From NCBI GenBank assembly GCA_944390375.1, contig CALXPZ010000049.1, positions 1-57,491 on the forward strand: 57,491 nucleotides of DNA, read 5' to 3'. Position numbers and translations under genes: made by a program. Below the pieces are notes generated by a model. It saw only the letters and a program-made list of their open reading frames with translations, did not search any database and was not told where the DNA came from. This document shows, piece after piece, positions 42,866-52,608 of the stretch. The stretch is from an uncultured Alphaproteobacteria bacterium. Its GTDB lineage: Bacteria; Pseudomonadota; Alphaproteobacteria; RF32; CAG-239. The number at the start of each line of letters is the position of its first letter. Position 1 is the stretch's first letter.

Positions 42866-43600
42866 TTATTTTCCCTGTCTTTTTTGCAGATAACTTTCCA
42901 GCAGAGCCAGTTCTTCGCGGGTGTTGGCGCCGGCTACTTCTTCCGCCGGACATTCGACCACGCCGCATTTCAGGCCGTCGGCTCTGGCAATGGCCACGGC
43001 ATCCGTAAGATAATACTCGTGCGCGGCATTTTCATTGCCGATGCGGCGTAAAATGTCAAACATTTTGCTGCCGTCAAAACACATAACGCCGGAGTTGCAA
43101 AGCGTGATGGCCTTTTCTTCGTCGGTTGCGTCTTTGTATTCGACAATTTTCTGCAATTCACCGTCTTTTACCACCAACCGGCCGTAGCGCGCGGTATCTT
43201 CGGGACGAAAACCGAGCACGACAATCGCATATCCTTCCCGCCGTTTGGCAACGGCTTTCAAAAAAGTTTCTTTGGTGATAATCGGGTGGTCGCCGAAAAC
43301 GGTCAGCACATCGCCGTCAAAACCTTTGAGCGCGTCTGCCGCCGCCATAACCGCATCGCCGGTGCCGAGCTGCTGTTTTTGGATCACGCTTTCGTGCGGC
43401 GCAACCTCTTTTCGCACCAAATCACCGTCGGGGGCGGTAACAACCACGATTTTGTCGGTATTCATGCTGTCCAGAGTATCCAAAATGTTGCGGATCATCG
43501 GCTTGCCGCAAACGGGCATCAGCACCTTCGGCAAATCGGATTTCATACGCGTACCTTTTCCCGCACCCAGCACAACGGCGGCAATTTTTGAACCAGTCAT
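42866..43600 (-). CDS. GlmU-like N-acetylglucosamine-1-phosphate uridylyltransferase domain
   Basis: The 244-residue protein is a nucleotidyltransferase of the GlmU N-terminal type: LGAGKGTRMKSDLPKVL for nucleotide binding, QQLGTGDAVMAA, FGDHPII with the metal Asp, and LCNSGVMCF. It should make UDP-GlcNAc from GlcNAc-1-P. The left-handed beta-helix acetyltransferase domain of normal GlmU (about 450 residues) is absent, and no remnant follows. A separate acetyltransferase may exist elsewhere, or this may be a second, specialised enzyme. Confidence 0.85.
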   Translation of the reverse strand: MTGSKIAAVVLGAGKGTRMKSDLPKVLMPVCGKPMIRNILDTLDSMNTDKIVVVTAPDGDLVRKEVAPHESVIQKQQLGTGDAVMAAADALKGFDGDVLTVFGDHPIITKETFLKAVAKRREGYAIVVLGFRPEDTARYGRLVVKDGELQKIVEYKDATDEEKAITLCNSGVMCFDGSKMFDILRRIGNENAAHEYYLTDAVAIARADGLKCGVVECPAEEVAGANTREELALLESYLQKRQGK

Positions 43601-43683
43601 ATATTTTTCCTTTCTAATCTTTTTTTAATAACTGCATATTATATTAACAAATATATTTTATTTGTTAACAAAGGTATCTTTTT

Positions 43684-45792
43684 ATGAAAAAACTTTTTTT
43701 TGCAGTTTGTTTCATTGCGGCAACCGCGCAATCCGCACGGGCGGCGGTTACCCAGATGCGCGACGAAATCTCGTTTCAGCAGTATCAGGCCGACCAGAAC
43801 ATGAAAGTCAGATCGGTGCCTCAGGATACGAGGATACCTGCCAGTTATGAAGAATTTCGCAATTTTATCCGCGAACGGGCAAAAACGGTTGAAAAAACAC
43901 CGATGTCGGTAGTGATGTCGGCCTCTACCATGAACACCCAGAATGATGCCGAATTTATCGCCAGCCAGAAACAGTCCAAATCGACGTTTGAAAAAATTTA
44001 CGAAAGCGCGATGGAGCGCCTGAACCTGCTTGAAAAAGAGCAACCGGGCGACCTGATCAATACGCCGGCTCTCATCCCTCAGGAAATAAAACAGCAGGAA
44101 GAAGAAAAAAAGGAATGGCAGGCGCAGGAAAAAAAACAGGAAAGCGGAATTGAGGTTGTCAGCGTTACCCTGCCGACGGGACAGGATATCCTGGTGCCGG
44201 CCAAAGAGCATATTCCTTATCTGACCAGCAAGATCGACATTATGCCCAACGGCATTGTCCGCATTGTGGAAACGGTTAATCTGGTTGCCAACGGGAAAAA
44301 ACTGAAATACGGGCTTTCCAAGGCTTTGCCCAAATATTCAATTTCACGCGACGGGGTCAAAAACGCAACCATCCCCTATTTGAACGGCGTTAAGATCAAC
44401 GGAACGGAAATTCCCTATCAGCTGAAAGACGCCGGCGACCGCTATCTGATTACTCCGAAAGACAAATTCCAGCTGCCACCGGGAATTTATACCTACGAGT
44501 TTGACTATATGCTTGATCGCAAGCTCTGGTATTATGACGACCGCAACGAATTTTACTGGGACGTTACCGGAAGTTTTTGGAATCTGGTGGTATCGCAGGC
44601 CATCGCCACCGTCAGGCTGCCGGTTAACGTCAATCCGCTCGGGCAAAGCATGTTTATCGGCTATCTGCCGGATCGGCTGACCGATCGTTATTCGACAATA
44701 ACCAAACACCGCGGCTCCAACGCACTCGGCTTTACATCCACCATCCCGTTGTTTGCCGGAGAGGGAATGCATATCCTGATTTCCATCCCCAAATCCGGTT
44801 TCATAGAGCCCGATTTCAATAAAAAATTTGAATGGTTCGTGGAAGATTACGGCGACATTGTTTTCTCGCTTTTCGGACTGCTGGCGATTGTCATTGCCTA
44901 TATCATATCCTGGCGTTTCATCAACTCGGACGCCAACCCGGTCAAAGCCAACCTGCAGAAAACTCCGGCCATGCTCCGGATGCTGGTTAAAGGAACTTAT
45001 GACAAAACATCTTTCTGTTCGTTTCTGCTGGATCTTTTCCGGCGCAATGTGATTGATATGAAAGCAGACGGAGAAACATTGACGCTGATCAAAAAAACAG
45101 ACAATCTGAGCCGGCTGAACTCATATGAAAAGAAAGCTCTCAGACAGATGATCGGGCGCAAGGAACTGTCGGTTGTCTTTAACCGCAACAATGCGCTGAA
45201 ACTCAAACGGGCCAGCAAACTGATCGAAAAAGACACGGTCAAAAGGTTGAAGCTGCTGTCGCTTAAGCTTAATTCCGGCTATATCTTTTTCAGCTGTGCC
45301 ATGTTGCTGTTGTCGGAAGCGGCCATCGCCTGGCTTAATGTCAACACACCCGCAACCATGGGGGTTCTGTTGTCGGCAACCCTGACCGCCGCTTTTTACA
45401 TCTGGATTTTGCGTTCCCGCTTCAAACGGCGCTGGGTCAATATAGCGGCCAAAATTTTTGCCCTTATCATGATTATTTTGTCGGCATTGATGCTAAGCCT
45501 TCATATCCACGCCGTTTCTACTTTGTTTATCCTCGGTATGATCTGGAGTATTTTTACCTATACCGGACTGTTTGCCAGACGCAACGGGCTGATCAAAAAC
45601 AACATCAAAGAAGCCATTGCGTTCGGTCAACATTTGGCGGAAAATGCGCAGGCCATCATCCTCGGACACGAATTTAAACAGCAACAGGCCAATATCTATG
45701 CCCTCGGTGTGGCCGGACAATATCCGAAAACGGAAGAAATTGCAAAGGATTACAGACTTGATCTGATGCCTACGGTCAAAAACCTGTTGTAA
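43684..45792 (+). CDS. DUF2207 family membrane protein
   Basis: The 702-residue protein has a signal peptide (cleavage after AQSARA). A coiled, Gln/Glu-rich stretch follows, and then a periplasmic DUF2207 domain from about residue 170 with SKIDIMPNGIVRIVETVNLV and NEFYWDVTGSFWNLVVS. A membrane helix near residue 400 leads to a cytoplasmic part with LLDLFRRNVIDMKADGETL, and two or three more helices follow near residues 530-630. This is the DUF2207 plan. The function of the family is unknown. It is divergent from the GlmU-like gene. Confidence 0.85.
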   Translation: MKKLFFAVCFIAATAQSARAAVTQMRDEISFQQYQADQNMKVRSVPQDTRIPASYEEFRNFIRERAKTVEKTPMSVVMSASTMNTQNDAEFIASQKQSKSTFEKIYESAMERLNLLEKEQPGDLINTPALIPQEIKQQEEEKKEWQAQEKKQESGIEVVSVTLPTGQDILVPAKEHIPYLTSKIDIMPNGIVRIVETVNLVANGKKLKYGLSKALPKYSISRDGVKNATIPYLNGVKINGTEIPYQLKDAGDRYLITPKDKFQLPPGIYTYEFDYMLDRKLWYYDDRNEFYWDVTGSFWNLVVSQAIATVRLPVNVNPLGQSMFIGYLPDRLTDRYSTITKHRGSNALGFTSTIPLFAGEGMHILISIPKSGFIEPDFNKKFEWFVEDYGDIVFSLFGLLAIVIAYIISWRFINSDANPVKANLQKTPAMLRMLVKGTYDKTSFCSFLLDLFRRNVIDMKADGETLTLIKKTDNLSRLNSYEKKALRQMIGRKELSVVFNRNNALKLKRASKLIEKDTVKRLKLLSLKLNSGYIFFSCAMLLLSEAAIAWLNVNTPATMGVLLSATLTAAFYIWILRSRFKRRWVNIAAKIFALIMIILSALMLSLHIHAVSTLFILGMIWSIFTYTGLFARRNGLIKNNIKEAIAFGQHLAENAQAIILGHEFKQQQANIYALGVAGQYPKTEEIAKDYRLDLMPTVKNLL

Positions 45793-45847
45793 AAGTTTTG
45801 GCTCTTTTTCCGTATCATCCCGGCAAAACCGCAAAAGTTTCGGTACA

Positions 45848-45874
45848 AGAAAAGCCCCTTTTCGGGGCTTTTCT
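45848..45874. terminator. Bidirectional terminator between DUF2207 gene and the dnaE unit
   Basis: AAAAGCCCC pairs with GGGGCTTTT around a 5-base loop, with T runs on both strands. It closes two convergent units. Confidence 0.9.
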
Positions 45875-46767
45875 TATTTTTCTTTTTTCTCAGGCGCGTT
45901 ATCATCCGTCCAGGCAAACAGCATTTCTTTCTGAACGATGCTGACAGAGCAAAATGATGCTACCATCAGCAAGAAAAGCAGATTGTAGATAAAGTCGGCA
46001 AGCAACGCTGTTACCGCTGAAAACTCGATCAGAGAAACCGCAAAGACGTTAAAATTGATAAGCAAAATCGAATTTAAAAGGAATATCAGGGCAATCGAAA
46101 GCAGAAGTTTTAATGTGTTATCCGCCGTTTTGCACCAAAAAACTTTTAAACCGGGGCGCTGTTCGCCGGCCATGACAAACGCCGGTATCGAGAAAAAGCG
46201 CAAACCGACCAGAGGCAGCCAGATACCCGACGATACCACCGCAAAATACAGGCTTTCAATCCGCCAGTCGGGGTTGGGGACACGCAAAACCAGCGCATAA
46301 ATTGAAATGATCGGCAAGCACAAAAAGCCTAACACAATCAGAAGAGAAATGAACATTTTCCAATCGAGAGGAGAAATTGTCAGCGCCTCGCGAATATTGA
46401 TGTCGCCGCCGCAAACAGCCGACCGATACCAAGCCCGCAAAAATACGGAAATAATCAGCAGGCGGAGCAGGAAAAAGGTGATATACATCGGCATTGATTT
46501 GGAACAGCCGAAGTAAGCATCATCGCCCCATTCGGCAAAGCCACAGAAATATCCCTCGCGCATGCAAAGAGCCAAAATGCTGATAAACAGGCTGAAAAGA
46601 GCTCCCAGGCACAAAAAGCGCTTAAATCGAAAAAGCAAAACACCGATCGGCAGAAAACACATATCCCAGACCGGAATTTTGACAACCGCCGAACTGTCAT
46701 CCAAAAATTCGGCATTGCCGATGCTCCTTAATTTTTTGCCAAAGGTTTCGCGAAAGTTTTTCATCAT
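45874..46767 (-). CDS. Polytopic membrane protein of unknown function
   Basis: The 297-residue protein has about six membrane segments, for example LGALFSLFISILALCM, PMYITFFLLRLLIISVFL and LLLSIALIFLLNSILLINF. The N-terminal 30 residues and the C-terminal 10 are charged. No transporter signature is seen. Two ATG codons (46767 and 46764) follow dnaE, with the dnaE stop only 1 base away, so it is cotranscribed and probably translationally coupled. I do not recognise a family. Confidence 0.75.
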   Translation of the reverse strand: MMKNFRETFGKKLRSIGNAEFLDDSSAVVKIPVWDMCFLPIGVLLFRFKRFLCLGALFSLFISILALCMREGYFCGFAEWGDDAYFGCSKSMPMYITFFLLRLLIISVFLRAWYRSAVCGGDINIREALTISPLDWKMFISLLIVLGFLCLPIISIYALVLRVPNPDWRIESLYFAVVSSGIWLPLVGLRFFSIPAFVMAGEQRPGLKVFWCKTADNTLKLLLSIALIFLLNSILLINFNVFAVSLIEFSAVTALLADFIYNLLFLLMVASFCSVSIVQKEMLFAWTDDNAPEKKEK

Positions 46768-46768
46768 C

Positions 46769-49700
46769 TTACATTTCCTTTACTGCAGAAACACCGGGAA
46801 TGGATTTTAAACGGGAAATAATGTTGCCGTCGGCAAACGCGTATCCGCCCGGAAGCGCAATCGTTATATCCCATTCGTCATTATCCGGTTTGATATATAT
46901 TTTGTTCAGGCCTTTTTTATCCTGCCCGACCACCTCTCTAATCGGGCGAACCGCAGATATGCTGCTGACGTTAATAATAAGTGCGCTCGCCGTGTCGGCA
47001 ATCGCTTTATCCAAGGTTTCCAGCCGGCTGATCATAACCCGGGGGCTACCCTCCTCCGTTTGGCGCTCAATCGTTACACTGGCCAGAAGCGGCAGGCCGG
47101 AAGTGATCATCTCTTCGCTGCGCTGCAGGGTTTCCGAAAACAAAATTCCCTCAAACGCCCCGGAGGCATCCGAAAGTTCCAAAAAGGCAAAGCGGTTGCC
47201 CTTCTGCGAAATCTTTTTCTTAAAGCTGTTGACGCAGCCGGCAAGTTTGGCATGAATGACGTCGCCGACCTGAATGTTGCGGAACACTTCACTGCAGTTT
47301 TTGACGCCCAGCTTTTCCATGCCGCTGCGATAACTGTCAAGCGGATGGGCGGAGAGGAAAAAGCCGATTGCTTCTGCCTCCAGTTTCAGTTTTTCAAGTT
47401 CGACCCAATCGGGCGTGTCTTTCAGTTTGATTTCCGCCTGCATCTCCTCGGTGCCGAAAAGCGAAGTCTGGCTGCTGGTCTTCAGCTCGGAAGAAGAGCT
47501 GATGTGCTGGATGATATTGTCGATATTGGCAAACAACCGTCCGCGGTTCTTGTCCAGACAGTCGAAAGCGCCCGATTTGATCAGTTGCTCCAACTGTTTG
47601 CGGTTAGTTTGTTTGATGTCTATCCGGTGCACAAAATCGGAGATGCTCTTAAACGGACCGCGAGCTTCGCGCTCGGCTACCAGTGCTTTCATATTGGCAT
47701 CGCCGACGCCTTTGACGGCCGCCAGGGCATAACGTATTTTGCCGTCTTCGACCGTAAAGTCGGCGCCCGAACGGTTGACATCAGGCGGCAGAACGACAAT
47801 CCCCATTTTGCGGCATTCATCTTTGAAAAACTGCAGCTTGTCGGTATTGGTGATATCAAGGCTCATGGTGGCGCTCATAAACTCAACCGGATAGTGAGCC
47901 TTGAGGTACGCCGTCTGATAGGAAATCAGCGAATAGGCCGCCGCGTGCGACTTGTTGAAGCCGTAAGAGGCAAACTTTTCCATCTGGTCGAAAATGCTGG
48001 TGGCCGTATCGCGTTCAATGCCGCGTTCGACCGCGCCTTCAACGAAAATGCTGCGGTGCTTGACCATTTCTTCCTTGATTTTTTTACCCATCGCCTTACG
48101 CAGCTTGTCCGCACCGCCCAGCGTGTAGCCGGCCAGTTCCTGGGCAATTTTCATAACCTGTTCCTGGTAGATCATGATGCCGTAAGTGCCTTTTAATATC
48201 GGCTCCAGTTTGGGATGCAGATAGGTAATTTCTTCTTCGCCGTGCTTACGTTTGATGTAGCTCGGAATGTTGTCCATCGGCCCCGGACGATAGAGCGACA
48301 CAATCGCGATCAGATCCTCGAAACGGTCCGGCTTAATCTGGCGGTGAACATCTTTCATGCCGGCCGATTCAAACTGGAACACGCCGGCGGTATCGCCACG
48401 TTGCAGCAACGCATAGGTATCTTTATCGTCAAGCGGCACCGTGCTCATATCCAGCTCAACACCGTGGTCGGCCTTAACCAGGTCGACCGCCTTTTTGATG
48501 GTGGTCAGGGTTTTTAAGCCCAAAAAGTCGAACTTAATCAAGCCGGTCGACTCGATATATTTCATGTCGTACTGGGTTACCGGCATATCCGCCTTGGCAT
48601 CTTTATAAAGCGGCACCAGCTGTTCAAGCGGGCGGTCGCCGATCACGACACCGGCCGCGTGCATACCCGGGTTGCGGTACAGACCTTCCAGTTTCATCGC
48701 AATGTCAAACAACTTATTGATCTGCGGATCGTTTTGGCGCATTTCCTCCAGTTCGGGCACCTGCTCCAGAGCCTCTTGCAGACTCGGCTGTTTGCCCTGC
48801 ACCGGCGGCGGAATCATTTTGCTGATGCGGTCGGCCTGGGAATAAGGCATTTGCAGCACTCGCGCCACATCGCGGATAACGGCCTTTGACTGCAGTTTGC
48901 CGTAAGTGATAATCTGCGCCACATGGTCAAAGCCGTATTTGTTTTGCACATATTCAATGGTTTTGTAACGGTTTTCCTGGCAAAAGTCGACGTCAAAGTC
49001 GGGCATGTTGATACGTTCCGGGTTTAAGAAACGCTCAAACAGCAAATCCAGCTTTAAGGGATCAAGTTCGGTAACCTGTATCGACCATGCCACCATTGAA
49101 CCGGCACCGGAACCACGTCCCGGCCCGACCGGCACGCCGTGCGTTTTTGACCAGCGGATAAAGTCCGAAACGATGAGAAAATAGCCGGCGAAACCCATTT
49201 TTTCAATTACGCTCAGTTCATATTCCAGCCGGGCATAGTAGCGCTCGTCGATATCCTTTTTTTCCGCCTCGGTCATACCCTCGAAATAAACCTGGGTTTC
49301 AAGCTTGTGCGCCAGCCCTTTGTAGGCTTCCTCGCGCAGAAATTCGTTTTGGGTTTTGCCATCCGGACATTCAAAAATCGGCAACAGCGGGGCAACATAT
49401 TCCAAAACATAGTTGCAGCGTTTGGCAATATTGACGGTGTTGGCTATTGCTTCCGGCAAATCGGCAAACAAAGCCGTCATTTCGGCCGGACTTTTCAGGC
49501 GCTGGTTGGGGGAATATCTTTCCCGGTTTTCGTTGGCCACATATTCGCCTTTGGCAATGCATACCAGCGCGTCGTGCGCCTCGTACATATCGGTATCAAA
49601 GAAAAAGGCTTCGTTGGTGGCTACCAGCGGAATATCGTGCTTATATGCCAGGTCGATAAAGGCATTTTCGGTTTTAGCTTCTTTTTCCAGCCCGATACGC

Positions 49701-50239
49701 GAAATTTCCATATAGAGCCGATCACCGAAAATTTCTTTTAAGGCGAGCAGAAACTCTTCCGCCTCCGGTGCCCGGTTTTCAAGCAGCAGGCGGCCGACGG
49801 TGCCGTCTATGCCGGCGGTCAGAACAATCAGCCCGGCGCCGTTTTCTTTCAGATCGGAAAGCCTGATCTGCGGTTTTTCGGCAAAGCCTTTTTCGCCGAG
49901 GTAGGCAATTTTCATCAGTTTGCAGATGTTGGCGTAGCCCTCGGCATTTTTGACCAGCAGTATGATTTTATCCGGCTCAACCAAACGCCCTTTGGATTTC
50001 AGCATATCGTCGGCATCGCTGTTGCGGATATACATCTGAGTACCCAAAATCGGCTTGATGCCATTTTTGGGGGCGTAATCGGAAAAGGCTTTGGCGCCGA
50101 ACATATTGGCGGTGTCGGTAACCGCAATGGCAGGATATCCCATTTCCGCAGCACGGCTCATCAGGGCGGGAATTTTCATCGCCCCTTCCAGCAGGGAATA
50201 AGCAGAATGCACCCGGAGATGAATAAACTGCGGCTCCAT
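46769..50239 (-). CDS. dnaE: DNA polymerase III alpha subunit
   Basis: DnaE is the replicative polymerase subunit. The 1156-residue protein has a PHP domain at the start (FIHLRVHSAYSLLEGAMKIP), the active site with GPGRGSGAGSMVAW and PDFDVDFCQENRYKTIEYV, a helix-hairpin-helix region (YALAAVKGVGDANMKALV) and a C-terminal OB fold. AAGAGG precedes the ATG at 50239. The length is normal. It lies 21 bases after a small lipoprotein gene and 1 base before a membrane protein gene, so it sits inside a longer minus-strand unit. Confidence 0.97.
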   Translation of the reverse strand: MEPQFIHLRVHSAYSLLEGAMKIPALMSRAAEMGYPAIAVTDTANMFGAKAFSDYAPKNGIKPILGTQMYIRNSDADDMLKSKGRLVEPDKIILLVKNAEGYANICKLMKIAYLGEKGFAEKPQIRLSDLKENGAGLIVLTAGIDGTVGRLLLENRAPEAEEFLLALKEIFGDRLYMEISRIGLEKEAKTENAFIDLAYKHDIPLVATNEAFFFDTDMYEAHDALVCIAKGEYVANENRERYSPNQRLKSPAEMTALFADLPEAIANTVNIAKRCNYVLEYVAPLLPIFECPDGKTQNEFLREEAYKGLAHKLETQVYFEGMTEAEKKDIDERYYARLEYELSVIEKMGFAGYFLIVSDFIRWSKTHGVPVGPGRGSGAGSMVAWSIQVTELDPLKLDLLFERFLNPERINMPDFDVDFCQENRYKTIEYVQNKYGFDHVAQIITYGKLQSKAVIRDVARVLQMPYSQADRISKMIPPPVQGKQPSLQEALEQVPELEEMRQNDPQINKLFDIAMKLEGLYRNPGMHAAGVVIGDRPLEQLVPLYKDAKADMPVTQYDMKYIESTGLIKFDFLGLKTLTTIKKAVDLVKADHGVELDMSTVPLDDKDTYALLQRGDTAGVFQFESAGMKDVHRQIKPDRFEDLIAIVSLYRPGPMDNIPSYIKRKHGEEEITYLHPKLEPILKGTYGIMIYQEQVMKIAQELAGYTLGGADKLRKAMGKKIKEEMVKHRSIFVEGAVERGIERDTATSIFDQMEKFASYGFNKSHAAAYSLISYQTAYLKAHYPVEFMSATMSLDITNTDKLQFFKDECRKMGIVVLPPDVNRSGADFTVEDGKIRYALAAVKGVGDANMKALVAEREARGPFKSISDFVHRIDIKQTNRKQLEQLIKSGAFDCLDKNRGRLFANIDNIIQHISSSSELKTSSQTSLFGTEEMQAEIKLKDTPDWVELEKLKLEAEAIGFFLSAHPLDSYRSGMEKLGVKNCSEVFRNIQVGDVIHAKLAGCVNSFKKKISQKGNRFAFLELSDASGAFEGILFSETLQRSEEMITSGLPLLASVTIERQTEEGSPRVMISRLETLDKAIADTASALIINVSSISAVRPIREVVGQDKKGLNKIYIKPDNDEWDITIALPGGYAFADGNIISRLKSIPGVSAVKEM

Positions 50240-50260
50240 TTTTTCCTCTTAAAAAAATTT

Positions 50261-50422
50261 TTACGGCCTTACGGCAACACCGTCAACGCAGCGTTCGGGA
50301 TGATTGGCGCAAATTTCCCGATCGCTGTTCATATCATGCAGGCGGTTGCGCTGAGGCGTAAATTCGCCGGCAACACAGCCGCACAGAGCCAAAAGGGTTA
50401 TCATTAAAACTATTTTTTTCAT
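50261..50422 (-). CDS. Small lipoprotein, 53 residues
   Basis: A short frame from an ATG at 50422 encodes a signal MKKIVLMITLLALCGC with a lipobox (LCGC) at Cys16, then about 37 residues ending HPERCVDGVAVRP. Two further cysteines (EICANHPERC) may form a disulfide. It lies 12 bases after the preceding membrane-protein gene and 21 bases before dnaE, so it is in the same unit. I do not recognise a family; it fits the many small envelope lipoproteins of alphaproteobacteria. Confidence 0.75.
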   Translation of the reverse strand: MKKIVLMITLLALCGCVAGEFTPQRNRLHDMNSDREICANHPERCVDGVAVRP

Positions 50423-50434
50423 ACTTTAAATTCC

Positions 50435-50803
50435 TTACAGGTTCAGATCGTGTTTCAAAACAAAAAATACAATCAATATCATAAAGATCCTGGCCAAGTG
50501 GCGGAACCACAGACTGCGGTTGTATTCGGCAGAACTCCGCCAGGTGCCGATCACCATTGACCCGGAATAAAACAGCAGGAAACAAAGAGAACTGAAATAT
50601 AATATGGTCAGGATAACGGTCGACGTTTCCAAACCATATTTCCGGGTTGTGTAATAACCTAGGATTGTCAGTCCGCGCAGTTTATGAAACAGCATGGCGC
50701 CCAATATCTTAACCACCAGATGAACGGTCAACATACCGAGCACGCCGAATTTCCAGAAAGTATCTTTCAGGCTCAGCTCGCCGTCTATCAATTTTTTGAA
50801 CAT
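50435..50803 (-). CDS. Small polytopic membrane protein
   Basis: From the ATG at 50803 the protein has 122 residues and about three membrane segments (FGVLGMLTVHLVVKILGAML, VILTILYFSSLCFLLFYSGS and FMILIVFFVLKHDLNL). I prefer this start because AAGGGAT lies about 8 bases upstream and the protein then begins FKKLIDGELSLKDTFW. A longer frame from 50893 would add 30 residues and touch the preceding gene's stop. The family is not recognised. It precedes the lipoprotein and dnaE. Confidence 0.72.
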   Translation of the reverse strand: MFKKLIDGELSLKDTFWKFGVLGMLTVHLVVKILGAMLFHKLRGLTILGYYTTRKYGLETSTVILTILYFSSLCFLLFYSGSMVIGTWRSSAEYNRSLWFRHLARIFMILIVFFVLKHDLNL

Positions 50804-50892
50804 AGACTTTTTATCCCTTGTTTGTCCGATGCCATTTATAATGAGCCAAAGCCGGCATTTGTGCAAGCGGTTTTTAACAGTTTTGCAAGCCA

Positions 50893-52608
50893 TTAAAAAT
50901 GGCGGACAATCCGTTTGTAGGGTTTAACCCCCAATTCCTGTCTGACGGCGGCGATTTTCTGCGACAAAGGCGACCACTCGGCATATTTTTCAACAAAAGC
51001 GGCAGCGTCATCTTTTGACTTTGAAAGCTGGACGCGGATTGTTTCCTCAAGCAGGCGGTTCAGCACATTTCCCACATTGTCCAGATCTATCGTTATTTTG
51101 CCGTCTTCGGTTTCCCGGATAATACCGTTTGCGCGGAGATAATTGAACTGAATCAGCTCGCCCATGCGGTGCGGCAGCATCAGGTGCGGGCGGGCGGTCA
51201 GAAACATCCGGCCGCAGATATAGCTGACATAAATTTTTTTCAGCGTTTCCCCGTCAATGACGCCGGCTTTGACATATTCGGGCATAAAGGCCAGCGAAAC
51301 GGTGTCCGCTTTGTGCTCCTCGATAATATGTTTATAGGCGCCGAGCGCATTCTGATACGAACTGTCGGGGCCGAGCGAATGTCCGTTTTCGTGTCCGATG
51401 ACAAACAAATGGTCGGCCTCGCTGTCAAAATAGCGGTGAAGAGCCGGATCGACCAGACGTTCCAGCAATTTGCGCTCTTTTTCCTTGTCTACACTCATGC
51501 GCACCTGGCGGTGATAGACATTGCGTCTTCCGCCGCCGGTTTTGACCGAAAGCTTGTCGTTGTTGGGCAGGTTTTGCGCGGTGGTAATGCCGCCGCGGCA
51601 TTGGGCATAATCTCCTTCCAGATCGGCCAGGTCGACATCGACCATCGTCTGTTTCAGCTCTTCTCCGTCTAAAATATGCTGATGATAGGTATCGGCAAAA
51701 GGCATTTTCAAAGCCAGTTCGGGCAGATGTTTCTTAAATTGCAGAATCAACTCCGTGCCTTTTTGGTTGACGATGCCGACACGGGCGCCGAGAGTGTCTT
51801 TGGAAACAGCTTCGATGCCGTTTTCCTCAAGCAGGCGCTTTAGTTCTTCGTTATCATAAACGGTCGGCGTAATCTCGTCGTCATAATTTTCACGGCTTAA
51901 GGTAAATTCGAGCGGAGAATCCTGCAACACAGCCCAGTGCCTGTCGGCCAGCATATCCATTTCCGGATTGTTTTGCAGCAGGGCCTGCGCCTGCCAGCCG
52001 AGGTAATCCTTAAAAGCCTCGTCATCGGCATAGTGGGCAGCCACTTCCAGCTCGTTGGCGGCAAGCGAAAACTCTTTCGCAAAATATTCCGTATAGTCCA
52101 CGGCCATCAGTTCGTCGCCCCGGCGGCGCACCATCGTACGGGCGCTTAAAATGCTTGCGACTTCTTTGTTTTTGCCGGTTTTAAGCATGGTCAGCAGAAT
52201 CTTTCGGAATTCTTCCGCCGACATATCCGCCGGATAAAAATTGTGCCCCGGCAAAAGATGTATGCCCTCAAAAATTTCCACCGGCTCTTTGTCAATGCCG
52301 TTAAAACCGGCAACGCCGTTTAAGGAATTGAACAAAGCCAGCGCCAAAGCCGCATGGTCGTCGGCCGCGGCGGCTTCTTCAAGCGCTTTTTTCTGCACGC
52401 GGTTTAAGGGGTGATCCTGTTCCAGTGAGACGTCATTGATTATTTTGGCGGCCGCAACCAGGTGTCGGAGCGCTTTTTGGTTGCCTTCGCTTAAATTCCG
52501 AAAGCCCTCAAAATCCGGAGAAATCAACTCAATATCCAGCGTTTCCCGCTCAACTTTGCGGCGCAGTTCTTCTTGGTTATATTTGATCTCGTATCCATTA
52601 ATTTTCAT
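50893..52608 (-). CDS. M49-like zinc peptidase (dipeptidyl peptidase III related)
   Basis: The 571-residue protein has the zinc motif FVIGHENGHSLGPDSS, in which HENGH is an HEXXH site, and the downstream glutamate motif IIEEHKADTVSLAF. This pair is the pattern of family M49 peptidases. No signal peptide is seen, so it is likely cytoplasmic. True DPP III enzymes have HELLGH; here the motif is one residue shorter and matches the M49-like bacterial relatives. Its start overlaps the end of the MEMO-AMMECR1 gene by 11 bases, so expression is coupled. The substrate is unknown. Confidence 0.75.
   Translation of the reverse strand: MKINGYEIKYNQEELRRKVERETLDIELISPDFEGFRNLSEGNQKALRHLVAAAKIINDVSLEQDHPLNRVQKKALEEAAAADDHAALALALFNSLNGVAGFNGIDKEPVEIFEGIHLLPGHNFYPADMSAEEFRKILLTMLKTGKNKEVASILSARTMVRRRGDELMAVDYTEYFAKEFSLAANELEVAAHYADDEAFKDYLGWQAQALLQNNPEMDMLADRHWAVLQDSPLEFTLSRENYDDEITPTVYDNEELKRLLEENGIEAVSKDTLGARVGIVNQKGTELILQFKKHLPELALKMPFADTYHQHILDGEELKQTMVDVDLADLEGDYAQCRGGITTAQNLPNNDKLSVKTGGGRRNVYHRQVRMSVDKEKERKLLERLVDPALHRYFDSEADHLFVIGHENGHSLGPDSSYQNALGAYKHIIEEHKADTVSLAFMPEYVKAGVIDGETLKKIYVSYICGRMFLTARPHLMLPHRMGELIQFNYLRANGIIRETEDGKITIDLDNVGNVLNRLLEETIRVQLSKSKDDAAAFVEKYAEWSPLSQKIAAVRQELGVKPYKRIVRHF

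Noticed and set aside
43684..44211. Minus-strand frame rich in Phe, Arg and Leu opposite the DUF2207 gene
   Set aside because: The plus strand encodes a signal peptide and a recognised domain there. The opposite frame has a skewed composition and no start signal.
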